Shown: positions 1-12,031, numbered from the stretch's first letter. The stretch is DNA of 64,000 bases from Cepaea nemoralis (GCA_014155875.1 JACEFZ010005100.1:1-64000), one strand, 5' to 3'. Notes: generated by a model not told the origin, from the letters alone. Numbers and translations: made by a program.

Positions 1-204
1 GGTATGGTATGTATGTATGTATGTATGTATGTATGTATGTATGTATGTATGTATGTATGTATGTATGTATGTATGTATGTATGTATGTATGTATGTATGT
101 ATGTATGTATGTATGTATGTATGTATGTATGTATGTATGTATGTATGTATGTATGTATGCATGCATGCATGTATGTATGTATGTATGTATGTATTTATGG
201 ATGG
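1..204. repeat. (ATGT)n microsatellite
   Basis: Nearly pure tetranucleotide to about 195 with a short (ATGC) run near 157. It truncates the endonuclease fragment that follows. Repetitive frames (MYVC) are artefacts. Confidence 0.98.
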
Positions 205-575
205 TAGAAGAGCGGCTGATTTCTGTAGTCAGGCGGTGCGTGTATGTTGACAATTGTGTATATATTTATGTTATGTCTCACCTGTACTATAGCTATCCTG
301 CCCTGGCAGTCCCTTTCCTTCTCTATAATCTGCCTCCTGTCCGATGTCTGTATTATTGCTGTACCCAATCCGATATGTTGAGTACTAAGACTAAAACATG
401 AGTGTCTTAGACCTAAGCATGTTGTGATATATGATGCGTGTTCATCGGTTTTAACGTTAGCTTCCTGAATGAGTATAAAATCAGGTTTATATCTGTGTAT
501 GAGTGGTATAAGATTATTAATTTTGGATCTTATACCTCGAATGTTAATACTCATTATTTTAATTTCCGTTGCCAT
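195..575 (-). pseudogene. non-LTR retrotransposon ORF2, endonuclease N-terminus, copy 1
   Basis: Starts MATEIKIMSINIRGIRSKIN, the APE-type endonuclease beginning (MSINIRG). It continues through FILIQEANVKTDEH (catalytic E region) to IVNIHAPPDYRNQ and is cut off by the ATGT microsatellite after about 120 aa. RT is missing. Copy 2 is at 3386-3764 with nearly the same sequence. Confidence 0.85.
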
Positions 576-646
576 TTTTGTTGTAAAATAAGAAAAAGTT
601 GAGCATAATTATGTTTCTTGTTTCAAAACTGTCTGTATTCCTGTTA

Positions 647-1483
647 TCATTTCTGGAGATTGTCAGTAGATTCCTTCGCCGGGCTCGAAATCTCTAAGTC
701 AATAACGAGGCGTGGTGAAGAATCTGACAGGTTTCTTTTTCGTGGTGGTGTGTTAATGTTATCACTGTCTATTTCGGTCATGGCGCTGGTCGTTTTCTGT
801 TCAGTATAATTACTTACGCATTTCTTGTTGTTTGACCTGTGCTCTTCAGGCGGTGTAGGGTAGTCGTGGTTGTTGAGGGGCGGCAGCGTGGTAACATGTG
901 TTTGGCAGGCTGGAGGTGTCGAGCTTTCACCGTCAGACAGGCTCTTGGTTGAGCGTCCCCTTTTCCGACTGACCAGCTGACCTTCATCCTCCTTACTATG
1001 TTGATCTGTCTGGGAGTTCGAGGTGACTTTTTGTGCCAGTATAGGTGCCTTCTGGCTTTGTACTTTGGCCGGACATTTATTACTCCAGTGGGAGTCCTCC
1101 CCACAGACTGTACACGCTGTACGGCGCCCCGGAACTGTGATGAAGAGACGGTGTAGCTTGTCTTCTACCCCGTCCAACTCCATGTCCACGTAATGTGGCA
1201 GAGGTTCTTTCGGGTTGCACAGAAATAACCATTTGTCCGTGCTGTTTTTCAGTTCATGCACTTCCGCGTTTATATCTCCCGAAATATCCGCGGCTATTTG
1301 CTTCACTGTCTCAATCTTTGCGGTTGTAGGCATCCAGTGAATCATAGCCTTGGTCTTTTCCTTCTCTATGTTTTCAATTACAATAGTTACTTTAGGATCT
1401 TGCAGTTCATGCTTCATCCCGTGAAGCCGTTCATAATGAGCCGCCTTTGCTTCTGGTGTTAGCGTAGCGTACCATCTTTTAGG
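647..1483 (-). pseudogene. non-LTR retrotransposon ORF1 (gag-like, CCHC), 5' part lost, copy 1
   Basis: Gag-like ORF1 with one zinc knuckle, CTVCGEDSHWSNKC (C-x2-C-x4-H-x4-C), followed by a basic Ser/Pro-rich tail. The frame is open back to 1483, where a TA tract replaces the N-terminus present in copy 2. ORF2 begins 71 bp beyond its stop. Order and knuckle suit the I/Jockey group. Confidence 0.8.
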
Positions 1484-1501
1484 GAGATATATATATATAT
1501 A

Positions 1502-1598
1502 CTACTCAGAATTATAATGAGAAGAACAAGAAATAAGATAAACATTAAAATTGGTGAAGAACAGTATGGATGTGTGGAAGAAAACGATACAAACAATG

Positions 1599-1690
<92 letters not shown>

Positions 1691-1786
1691 CATTGTTTGT
1701 ATCGTTTTCTTCCACACGTCCATACTGTTCTTCACCAATTTAATTTTTATCTTATTTCTGGTTCTTCTCATTATAATTCTGAGTAG
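1502..1786. repeat. palindrome with (TA)n core made from RT sequence
   Basis: Arms 1502-1602 and 1688-1786 are inverted copies (about 96% by eye) of an RT segment. They are joined by about 85 bp of TA. The right arm continues in the RT fragment at 1804-2016. Confidence 0.93.
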
Positions 1787-2215
1787 AATCTTAGTGACAT
1801 GATTTATGAGGTTAATTGCACGAAATCTTCGCATTCAATTGCTCCTGGTCTTTTTGGTATAGGTATAAATACCGATGTCAGCATATCACTTGGTAAATAT
1901 CCACTGCTGTAAATATCATTCAACATTTTGTTTAATATATCTACTCCAAATTCTCCCAGTACTTCTAATTTTGCTATTGTGATTCCATCTATCCCAGCTG
2001 TTTTTCCTTTCTTCACAAATTTAGTAGCGAGAGCGACTTCTTCTTTAAGAATGGGTTGACCTTCTAAGTTACCTTTTTTCTGTTAATTCTACTCTTTCTC
2101 CATTGTACTTTCTCCATTGTACCATTCTTATATACTAATTCCACCTCTTCATTATAGCATCTTCCATGTTTTTTATTTGAAACACCATGTATTTACTCTT
2201 ATTTTGATATAATCT
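1688..2215 (-). pseudogene. RTE-like RT fragment, N-terminal part, copy 1
   Basis: Minus-strand reading gives GNLEGQPILKEEVALATKF, KKGKTAGIDGITIAKLEVLG and SGYLPSDMLTSVFIPIPKRP, then [20 protein letters not shown]. This is the fingers region of a non-LTR RT. The frame is broken near 1804. The same family recurs on the plus strand near 52 kb. Confidence 0.8.
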
Positions 2216-2329
2216 CTTAAAGACATCTCCCATCAGATTTTATGACTGTTCAGAGATAATTGTAACGATTCACTTGTTTAAGAATATTTCCATTTACTTG
2301 TATATTATATTGTGGTATTTCCTTCTTCC

Positions 2330-2660
2330 TAGTGATGACCATAATCTGATGTCTTCTTACAATTTAATTATAACCCAAGTTTTCCAATGTGTGCAATAAT
2401 AGCATCTACTAATTGTGCAGATCCTGCTCATTGTCTGCAATCAAGACTGTATCATCCGCATATCTAATGTTATTGATGTTATGTCCCCCAATGATGATTC
2501 ATTTCATACAGTCTGCATTTCTGAAAATATTTTCACTGTACAGGGAAAACAGATCTGGAGACAATGCATATCCCTGACTCACACTATTCTTAATAGGCTG
2601 ATATTTACCTACTTCATTATCAATTTTTATGGCAGCTTCTTGTTTCCAATTTTATATATA
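2330..2660 (-). pseudogene. RT palm fragment (YADD), copy 1
   Basis: Minus-strand reading shows VSQGYALSPDLFSLYSE (motif B) and IRYADDTVLIADNEQDL (motif C, YADD). Stops interrupt it. It lies on the 5' side of the N-terminal RT piece, so the two pieces are in permuted order. Confidence 0.75.
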
Positions 2661-2664
2661 TACT

Positions 2665-2702
2665 AGCTGACCCGGCCCGGCTTCGCCAAGGTCCTGGCGG
2701 GA

Positions 2703-2737
<35 letters not shown>

Positions 2738-3113
2738 GACCCGGCCCGGCTTCGCCCAGTCCCTGGCGGGGAATCTGTCTGTCTGTCTGTCTGTCTGTCT
2801 GCCCGGTCCGGCTTCGCCCAGTCCCTGATGGGAGCACCTCATTTAATTCATATAAGTAGTCATATAAGTTCCCGTTCCCGACTGTCTGTCTGTCTGATCC
2901 GGCCCGGCTTCGTCCAGTTCCTGGTGGGGATCTGTCTGTCTGTCTGTCTGTCTATCTGCCTGTGTGTCTGTGTGTGTGTGTGTGTCTGTGTGTGTGTGTG
3001 TGTGTGTCTGTGTGTCTATGTGTATGTGTGTCTGTGTGTGTGTGTCTGTCTGTCTGTCTGTGTGTGTATGTATGTGTGTATGTATGTATGTATGTATGTA
3101 TGTGTGTGTGTAG
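2665..3113 (+). repeat. CTGACCCGGCCCGGC-type dispersed repeat with (CTGT)n/(GT)n
   Basis: Begins ACTAGCTGACCCGGC and repeats GACCCGGCCCGGCTTCGCC between CTGT runs. A similar start is seen at 6703 and 62901. The type is widespread in invertebrate genomes; its class is not settled here. Confidence 0.8.
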
Positions 3114-3211
3114 GTAGGTAGGTAGGTAGGTAGGTAGGTAGGTAGGTATGTATGTATGTAGGTATGTATGTATGTATGTATGTAGTGTATGTATGTGTAT
3201 GTATGTATGTA

Positions 3212-3245
<34 letters not shown>

Positions 3246-3389
3246 ATGTATGTATGTATGTATGTATGTATGTATGTATGTATGTATGTATGTATGTATG
3301 TATGTATGTATGTATGTATGTATGTATGTATGTATGTATGTATGTATGTATGTATGTATGTATGTATGTATGTATGTATGTATGTATGG
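3106..3389. repeat. (GTAG)n, (GTGT)n and (ATGT)n microsatellites
   Basis: Compound microsatellite joining the CTGACC repeat to the second endonuclease copy. Confidence 0.97.
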
Positions 3390-3764
3390 ATGGTAGAAGA
3401 GCGGCTGATTTCTGTAGTCAGGCGGTGCGTGTATGTTGACAATTGTGTATATATTTATGTTATGTCTCACCTGTACTATAGCTATCCTGCCCTGGCAGTC
3501 CCTGTCCTTCTCTATAATCTGCCTCCTGTCCGATGTCTGTATTATTGCTGTACCCAATCCGATATGTTGAGTACTAAGACTAAAACATGAGTGTCTTAGA
3601 CCTAAGCATGTTGTGATATATGATGCGTGTTCATCGGTTTTAACGTTAGCTTCCTGAATGAGTATAAAATCAGGTTTATATCTGTGTATGAGTGGTATAA
3701 GATGATTAATTTTGGATCTTATACCTCGAATGTTAATACTCATTATTTTAATTTCCGTTGCCAT
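3386..3764 (-). pseudogene. non-LTR ORF2 endonuclease N-terminus, copy 2
   Basis: Same as copy 1 at a constant 3189-bp offset; one change makes KINH for KINN. Again cut off in the ATGT tract after about 126 aa. The long C-terminal Thr/His/Tyr stretch of this frame is microsatellite translation. Confidence 0.85.
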
Positions 3765-3835
3765 TTTTGTTGTAAAATAAGAAAAAGTTGAGCATAATTA
3801 TGTTTCTTGTTTCAAAACTGTCTGTATTCCTGTTA

Positions 3836-4873
3836 TCATTTCTGGAGATTGTCAGTAGATTCCTTCGCCGGGCTCGAAATCTCTAAGTCAATAACGAGGC
3901 GTGGTGAAGAATCTGACAGGTTTCTTTTTCGTGGTGGTGTGTTAATGTTATCACTGTCTATTTCGGTCATGGCGCTGGTCGTTTTCTGTTCAGTATAATT
4001 ACTTACGCATTTCTTGTTGTTTGACCTGTGCTCTTCAGGCGGTGTAGGGTAGTCGTGGTTGTTGAGGGGCGGCAGCGTGGTAACATGTGTTTGGCAGGCT
4101 GGAGGTGTCGAGCTTTCACCGTCAGACAGGCTCTTGGTTGAGCGTCCCCTTTTCCGACTGACCAGCTGACCTTCATCCTCCTTACTATGTTGATCTGTCT
4201 GGGAGTTCGAGGTGACTTTTTGTGCCAGTATAGGTGCCTTCTGGCTTTGTACTTTGGCCGGACATTTATTACTCCAGTGGGAGTCCTCCCCACAGACTGT
4301 ACACGCCGTACGGCGCCCCGGAACTGTGATGAAGAGACGGTGTAGCTTGTCTTCTACCCCGTCCAACTCCATGTCCACGTAATGTGGCAGAGGTTCTTTC
4401 GGGTTGCACAGAAATAACCATTTGTCCGTGCTGTTTTTCAGTTCATGCACTTCCGCGTTTATATCTCCCGAAATATCCGCGGCTATTTGCTTCACTGTCT
4501 CAATCTTTGCGGTTGTAGGCATCCAGTGAATCATAGCCTTGGTCTTTTCCTTCTCTATGTTTTCAATTACAATAGTTACTTTAGGATCTTGCAGTTCATG
4601 CTTCATCCCGTGAAGCCGTTCATAATGAGCCGCCTTTGCTTCCGGTGTTAGCGTAGCGTACCATCTTTTAGGGTCCTGAAAGCGGTAGATGGATTTTATC
4701 CCTTCCCTACCAATCCCGCAAGGCCCCCTCAAGACGCTCGCCATCAGCGAGTAGTTGAACCGGAATACATGAGGTCCTGATATAGAAAACACAAGTGTGT
4801 TCGCTTGATGGAACGCTCCTCCTTCCAAACCTTCACTTGTGTTGACTTTGACACGTTTAACAATTTGGTTTTC
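3836..4873 (-). CDS. non-LTR retrotransposon ORF1 (gag-like), full copy
   Basis: Complete ORF1 of about 345 aa, starting MENQIVKRVKVNTSEGLEGG; a start 20 codons earlier is possible. The N-terminal half (VFRFNYSLMASVLRG, GIKSIYRFQDPKRWYATLT) resembles RNA-binding ORF1 domains. The zinc knuckle CTVCGEDSHWSNKC lies two-thirds along, and the tail is polar. ORF1 proteins coat the element RNA. ORF2 starts 71 bp downstream but is truncated, so this copy cannot move by itself. Confidence 0.82.
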   Translation of the reverse strand, partial: ENQIVKRVKVNTSEGLEGGAFHQANTLVFSISGPHVFRFNYSLMASVLRGPCGIGREGIKSIYRFQDPKRWYATLTPEAKAAHYERLHGMKHELQDPKVTIVIENIEKEKTKAMIHWMPTTAKIETVKQIAADISGDINAEVHELKNSTDKWLFLCNPKEPLPHYVDMELDGVEDKLHRLFITVPGRRTACTVCGEDSHWSNKCPAKVQSQKAPILAQKVTSNSQTDQHSKEDEGQLVSRKRGRSTKSLSDGESSTPPACQTHVTTLPPLNNHDYPTPPEEHRSNNKKCVSNYTEQKTTSAMTEIDSDNINTPPRKRNLSDSSPRLVIDLEISSPAKESTDNLQK

Positions 4874-5100
4874 CATCTTCGATAATCCGTGACAGAGGAA
4901 ATCTTCAATACGGAAGCACAGATACAGATACACGTGGTGAAAACAATCGAAAACACTTCCACAAAATTGAAATCACTGATATATTTGAGTAATCCGTGAC
5001 AGGTGAAATTTTAATCCAGATCTACACGTGGTGATAAACTATCGAATTCAGCCTTTTATAGGCCTGACAAAAAGTTTTCGTCGCTAAGTTGCGAAGATTT
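4874..5100 (-). repeat. 5' UTR of the I-like element with two leader repeats
   Basis: AATCCGTGACAG...ACACGTGGTGA...ATCGAA occurs twice, near 4885-4950 and 4990-5050. Repeated 5' leaders are common in non-LTR elements. Boundary uncertain. Confidence 0.5.
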
Positions 5101-5339
5101 CTGCAGTATGTACAAATGAGAATGTTAAAAAAAAGTTAATGTGCTGTTGAAGCAAAATAAAAAGATGAGTTTTAAAATTTTCACTATTTAATTAGATGCA
5201 TTACTTTTACGAAAACTATGAAAACAGCTTAAATATTATGTCAATATTTATTATAACTCATATGCCTGTAAATAACTATGGACAAAGAGTTTATAAATCT
5301 TTGAAAACAATGCAACAATCTATATAAAGAGTAATAGGA

Positions 5340-5824
<485 letters not shown>

Positions 5825-6367
5825 AATCTTAGTGACATGATTTATGAGGTTAATTGCACGAAATCTTCGCATTCAATTGCTCCTGGTCTTTTTGGTATAG
5901 GTATAAATACCGATGTCAGCATATCACTTGGTAAATATCCACTGCTGTAAATATCATTCAACATTTTGTTTAATATATCTACTCCAAATTCTCCCAGTAC
6001 TTCTAATTTTGCTATTGTGATTCCATCTATCCCAGCTGTTTTTCCTTTCTTCACAAATTTAGTAGCGAGAGCGACTTCTTCTTTAAGAATGGGTTGACCT
6101 TCTAAGTTACCTTTTTTCTGTTAATTCTACTCTTTCTCCATTGTACTTTCTCCATTGTACCATTCTTATATACTAATTCCACCTCTTCATTATAGCATCT
6201 TCCATGTTTTTTATTTGAAACACCATGTATTTACTCTTATTTTGATATAATCTCTTAAAGACATCTCCCATCAGATTTTATGACTGTTCAGAGATAATTG
6301 TAACGATTCACTTGTTTAAGAATATTTCCATTTACTTGTATATTATATTGTGGTATTTCCTTCTTCC

Positions 6368-6698
6368 TAGTGATGACCATAATCTGATGTCTTCTTACAA
6401 TTTAATTATAACCCAAGTTTTCCAATGTGTGCAATAATAGCATCTACTAATTGTGCAGATCCTGCTCATTGTCTGCAATCAAGACTGTATCATCCGCATA
6501 TCTAATGTTATTGATGTTATGTCCCCCAATGATGATTCATTTCATACAGTCTGCATTTCTGAAAATATTTTCACTGTACAGGGAAAACAGATCTGGAGAC
6601 AATGCATATCCCTGACTCACACTATTCTTAATAGGCTGATATTTACCTACTTCATTATCAATTTTTATGGCAGCTTCTTGTTTCCAATTTTATATATA
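6368..6698 (-). pseudogene. RT palm fragment (YADD), copy 2
   Basis: Same as 2330-2660 at offset 4038, with the same permuted order. Confidence 0.75.
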
Positions 6699-6702
6699 TA
6701 CT

Positions 6703-6740
6703 AGCTGACCCGGCCCGGCTTCGCCAAGGTCCTGGCGGGA

Positions 6741-6779
<39 letters not shown>

Positions 6780-6972
6780 GACCCGGCCCGGCTTCGCCCA
6801 GTCCCTGGCGGGGAATCTGTCTGTCTGTCTGTCTGTCTGTCTGCCCGGTCCGGCTTCGCCCAGTCCCTGATGGGAGCACCTCATTTAATTCATATAAGTA
6901 GTCATATAAGTTCCCGTTCCCGACTGTCTGTCTGTCTGATCCGGCCCGGCTTCGTCCAGTTCCTGGTGGGGA

Positions 6973-7003
<31 letters not shown>

Positions 7004-7110
7004 GTCTGTGTGTCTGTGTGTGTGTGTGTCTGTGTGTGTGTGTCTGTGTGTGTGTGTCTGTGTGTCTATGTGTATGTGTGTCTGTGTGTGTGTGTCTGTC
7101 TGTCTGTCTG
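6703..7110 (+). repeat. CTGACCCGGC-type repeat, copy 2
   Basis: Same as 2665 onward but with slightly longer CTGT runs; stops at the 7.1-kb inverted repeat instead of an ATGT tract. Confidence 0.8.
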
Positions 7111-7112
7111 GC

Positions 7113-7971
7113 AAGGAACACCAGGCCTCCTAAATCCAGTGAGCAATAATCAATTGATTATGTGGTTGTTTCGGGATTTGAAATTTAAATATTGAGCACA
7201 ACCCACTACTGGCAACGCCGATCGCATTCTGATACCTTGCCAGTGAGAAGTCCTGATCGTTCGGGTCCCATCGATTGATGGACGTCGGTCGCGGCGATTG
7301 GGCAATCTTGAGCATAGCCTACGATGGGTAGCGTTGTGATATTCTGTTGTGATAATTTGGTGTGTCCAGTGTGTGCCGCGTGGTTACACACCCGCTTCAC
7401 ACGCGTGATCCGGGACTGTTTCCGGATCCGGTCAGGGATATGCACTACTGACGAGCTCAAATGAGGGCGAAACTCGAGTATAGTGCTTCCATATTGACGT
7501 GGATAGGCCTTAGGTTCATATCAGAATGCGATCGGCGTTGCCAGTAGTGGGTTGTGCTCAATATTTAAATTTCAAATCCCGAAACAACCACATAATCAGT
7601 TGATTATTGCTCACTGGATTTAGGAGGCCTGGTGTTCCTTGCCAGTGAGAAGTCCTGATCGTTCGGGTCCCATCGATTGACGGACGTCGGTCGCGGCGAT
7701 TGGGCAATCTTGAGCATAGCCTACGATGGGTAGCGTTGTGATATTCTGTTGTGATAATTTGGTGTGTCCAGTGTGTGCCGCGTGGTTACACACCCGCTTC
7801 ACACGCGTGATCCGGGACTGTTTCCGGATCCGGTCAGGGATATGCCCTACTGACGAGCTCAAATGAGGGCGAAACTCGAGTATAGTGCTTCCATATTGAC
7901 GTGGATAGGCCTTAGGTTCATATCAGAATGCGATCGGCGTTGCCAGTAGTGGGTTGTGCTCAATATTTAAA
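7113..7971. repeat. composite inverted/tandem repeat (A'-B-A-B-A)
   Basis: A about 119-bp block A occurs inverted at 7113-7231, direct at 7522-7640, and truncated at 7924-7971. Between them block B (7235-7520 and 7637-7922) is repeated with a 402-bp period and only a few substitutions. B contains GTGGTTACACACCCGCTTCA, resembling a tRNA-like A-box region; a diverged relative is at 38017-38330. Small frames here are not genes. Confidence 0.9.
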
Positions 7972-7995
7972 TATATATATATATATATATATATA
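7969..7995. repeat. (AT)n
   Basis: Short AT run after the composite repeat. 7996-8265 shows nothing recognisable. Confidence 0.9.
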
Positions 7996-8237
7996 TTAGC
8001 AGGAGTACTGGCACAGGTTTGTGCTACGTACAATATAACTTGTGTAGTCGGTTGAGAAGATACGGGCAAATAATGACCTAACTCGTACACACTAGTCATC
8101 ACTTAGAAGACACTAAATGTCCTTACCTAACTTTGCTTTATAGCAAGACACATACACGTTGTCATTTAAAACAAAATGTACTACTAACTTCAAAACAGTG
8201 TTTTCCCGTTGTGAATTTGACTAGAAATTTGACAGCG

Positions 8238-8270
8238 AGTCATGACCGCCCACGCTTTCCGGCATGGCAC

Positions 8271-8308
<38 letters not shown>
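8238..8308 (+). repeat. RTE-like 3' end with (GATT)n tail
   Basis: CATGACCGCCCACGCTTTCC then GGCATGGCACATGATTGATT: the last codons, the TGA and a tetranucleotide tail of the same family as 15990, 27250 and 35700. Confidence 0.7.
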
Positions 8309-8389
8309 ATAGTGCACAACTTATTGCCTGGCGTACTTCGCTGTATCTCATTGGTTCCCGCTGCAGAAACAAGTTCAACATATCATGAA

Positions 8390-9085
8390 GTTCATGCATT
8401 CATTTAGTAGCGTGTCCTCTGCAGAACATCGCTCCATCGCTTCAGGCAAACACCTCGGTAATAAGCAAGATTTCCTGCGTCCGATGCACCCATCAGAAGA
8501 TCATCCGACACATCCTGCACCCATCTTCTCTTTGGCCTTCCTCTTCCTCTCTTCCCAGGCATATACCCCTCCATTATTGTTCTCTCCAAACTTTCGAGAC
8601 GTTTCAAGTGACCAAAATATTTCAATTTTCTTTGTTTTATCGTCTTTACTAGCCAACCTTCTTCAATATTTTGCTCTTGAAGTATTGATGCATTTGTTCT
8701 TTTTTTTTAATCCAAGATATTATTAGAATTCGTCTATAATTCAAAGGCATTTATGCGCTGTTCAGCTTGTTAGTAAGTGTCCAGGTCTCACAGACGTATG
8801 TTGCAATGGAAAAGATGCATACTCTTAAAAATCTAATCTTTGTGGTTCTATCTGTCCCACTTCACAATTTACTCAGTTTGATTTAATCTTTGAAGAGCAA
8901 TAATAGATGTTCGTCTTTTAACTTCTTTCATTGTGTCACATTGTTGGTAATCAATGACCCAAGATAATCGAAATTTTCCACCACCTCCAATTTTTCCCCA
9001 TTAACATATATTTCTTTCTCCATAGCAGTTTTATCTGTATGCATTATCTTTGTTTTTGCTATGTTAGGATATAAGCAGTGATTTT
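8390..9085 (-). pseudogene. non-LTR RT C-terminal half, 5'-truncated
   Basis: Minus-strand reading: VNGEKLEVVENFDYLGSLIT (post-palm YLG motif), then TYVCETWTLTNK, then in another frame KYFGHLKRLESLERTIMEGY and GKRGRGRPKRRWVQDV. Ends in (AATG) at 8395. Frameshifts and stops make it dead. Same family as 31586-31939. Confidence 0.8.
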
Positions 9086-9099
9086 CACTATTTTTTTTT

Positions 9100-9366
9100 T
9101 TTGCGCTCGTTCGGTTTGAACTCAAGCGTAGTCCATACACACTATTTATAGTAGTGATGGACTGAATTTTGCGTGTGGGTTAGCTTTCCCCAATAACAGT
9201 ATCCCTCACCATCAGGCGAACCCACTTCGACTTCAGAGGTACTTGTAATTTACGTCCCCAAGTCAAGGATGACAGGTCAACATTTTCGTCCAGCTGTCCG
9301 CTGAAGGGGTTGAACCGCTTGCCTCGGCATCAGCACACCGGATGTTCAAGAACACGCTTTCTTGAA
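9100..9366 (-). repeat. tRNA-derived SINE, family C
   Basis: Shares GAACTCAAGCGTAGTCC..., AGAGGTACTTGTAATTTACR and the tRNA-like end with 34566-34852. B-box-like GGTTGAACC on the minus strand. Confidence 0.65.
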
Positions 9367-10715
9367 TGGCCATTCGGATCTGCATTTTCACTATTCAGCT
9401 GGGTTGAGGTTATTAGGTTTTCTATACCATTCTGTGTTATATCATGAAGTAGCACAACGAATATTTCCAACTGAAATAAACAACAATAAACAAAACTACA
9501 TTGCCATATATTTCACTGTCGCCGTGATAGTTGTAAAGATTTTCATGTCTTTTTGTTTACATAACTGTGGCTACCCGCTTGTATAGCAGACGCTTCGTTG
9601 TATGTTGAACTTGTTTCAGTAGTATATACCCCACGAGACACAGCGAAATCATCATCAGCATCATGTGCCATGCCGATAAGCATATGCGGTCATATTCCTT
9701 GTGCTGTGGTGTTTTTAACACAACAGATAAATAATACATTTGTAATTGGGTGTTAATTGTGTGTCGAGTGTCATAAGCTCGCCCCACTTAGCTTTGGAAC
9801 CATGTTACGCCCATAATATATACATATATACCCCCGTCCGTGCGCATGTATGTACAAACATTCATATGTATACTGTGTCTGAATGGGTCTAAACGTGTTG
9901 GTTGCTAGGAAACAAAGCTCGTAAAAGGGCATTAATGTTATTTAAATATTGCCTAATGTTAAGAAGAGCTACATCAGAAGCCAACAGAGCCCACCTGCCG
10001 CCGGGCAAGCTGACACCGTGTCCAGTTGGCCACTGCTGACATACGTACTTGTGTGTATGTGTGTGTGTGTCCCCAGGCTTGCACGGCCGAGTAGAACTAC
10101 ACAAGGTCTCACATAATTAAACTACAGTAGCCATGACTGTGTGAATATATTCACGGTTATCTGACATTACATCCGCTGTTGTATTGCTAAGTGATGTTTA
10201 CACACAATTCTGATGCTAATTTCAGTGGCCATCAACACGGCTCTCAAACTATAGATAACCTCAGCAGGGTTCATTAATGGACTGAAATCTCGCGGCGGGA
10301 AATTTGTCTTCTGCTCAGCGAGATGATCAAATTGCTTGATTGGTTGCCATGACAACAGCAACAACAATATTAGCGCCAGAACCCGTTCTATTCTAGAATT
10401 CTGTTGAGCGGTGCATGTTTATTCTAGTGACACAGATGTTAAGTGTACACAGCACTCCGGCTGCTGTAAAGAGTTGACCAATATTTGCTAGCGATTTTGT
10501 TAGCGCTCGAGCTCTCCCAGTACTGGAGGAGTAGCCAAGGCTAAATATTAAACCGTGTTAGAGGCTAGAGAAGCAAAACAGAACAATGTGCTGCTGCTCA
10601 CTCACGTTGAAGTTAAACGTGTGGGGAAAAACATGCACCTGTGTATTAGGTGGAGATGTACTTGTTAAAGTTCTCTGCATGCCCTTTACAGGACGCCACA
10701 GTCAGCCCTAACTTT
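9367..10715. other. no gene recognised
   Basis: Nothing beyond a short (TATA/CATATA) patch at 9815-9840 and a short (GT) run near 10055. Small frames lack family features. Confidence 0.5.
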
Positions 10716-11560
10716 CTCTGGCCATTTGTAATTTTCAGCAGTTAATAATTTCTGTTATTGAGTATGGTTTGGAGCTGCTGACAGGATCGAAGAGCCAGCT
10801 TGAAAGGTTGGAGCGCATACAGAATGTGGCCTTGTGGGTAATCTTGGGGTGCACACAGGACACTCCAATTGTACGCGTGCAGCATATCCTGGCACTACAA
10901 ACAACTGGAGACAGGCATGGGTTCCTTCAAGCCAAATGGTACCTGAGAGTGGCTGCAAACAGGGATGACCCCCCCCCCCCCTCCCCCTTGCATGAAGCCA
11001 TGGATATGGTAAAGGGTCATAGACTGAGAAGAGGCAGGACCTGGGTGGTACAGGCAGAAATATCTATCAGGTGAGAGAAATAGAAAACATCAATAGTGAA
11101 CAGGAATGGATAAAAGTACCAGAAGACATGTTGGACTGGCACAAGGTAATAGTAACAGTAACAATGGCCCGAGAGTGCAGAGAGTGAGCAGCTGGTCGCA
11201 CTGAGTTGGAGGTGTAACAACTGATCCAGAAACAGGAATGTTTCGTGTACAATTATTTGTCTCGCTTTAGAGGTCACATATTGTGAGAATTGTGTGAATT
11301 TTCGGCCCTGGTCAATAGGAATTGCGAGAAATGAACAGGCTCATGGGCTGGCAAGGAATGCACCCCTTGGTGGTAGGTTATCTATGGACAAGGGAGAGGG
11401 GGTCGTGCGCCTGTGGGATTAGGTCGAGAAAGCGGAGGAACAAACTGGGAACCCGTACGTGGAAAGAATGATATAGTGAGAGATCGACAGGGGTTCTGGA
11501 CGAATCTCAAAAATGAGAGGGAGAACTTTCAATCAGATGGCAGTTGGAACGATTAACAGC
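10716..11560 (+). pseudogene. decayed non-LTR ORF2 C-terminus with RNase H remnant
   Basis: VIEYGLELLTGSKSQLERLE and RIQNVALWVILGCTQDTPI are the post-RT region of the I/R1 type. Further on, IGIARNEQAHGLARNA is the last RNase H motif (GNExAD-like). A poly-C run at 10971-10982 and several stops break it. Confidence 0.72.
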
Positions 11561-11678
11561 CGGACTCTTCGCTTGTTGTTGAACGATGGGACGGAGTGCG
11601 CGTGAGGATATCGTGAGTGCAACTCAACAGCCCAGCTTGTAATTTTCTAGGTAATTTTATGGTCAGTAGTTTGTTATT

Positions 11679-11912
11679 GCGGGCTTCGTGGCTTAGAGGT
11701 TATGACTTTTCTCCGTAATCTCGTATACTCTCGTCGGTAACGTGATGACGGTTAGAATCAGCAGTGGTTCGAATCGCATCGGTAACTTACGGGGTATGAG
11801 AGCCGGTCGCTCAGAAAGCAATGGCAAACTACTGAGCGTAATCTTGCCAAGAAATCAACATACAACTGAAAGATGCTGGTGTTGACAGCGATGTCCTGTA
11901 AAGGATATGGAA
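11679..11912 (+). repeat. tRNA-derived SINE, family A
   Basis: tRNA-like head (GTGGCTTAGAGGTTATGAC; GGTTCGAATCGC B box) and the family core CAGAAAGCAATGGCAAACTA. Other copies: 44673, 45273, 50204, 50519. Confidence 0.8.
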
Positions 11913-12031
11913 AAAAAGAAAAAAGTTTGCTATTGCTTTCTACAGGAACAACGCTCATACTCATACCTTTGTAACAACCAAGGTCAGGCGGTGTGCTCCA
12001 AAACCGCAAGCAGCTGATTTCGACGAACTCT

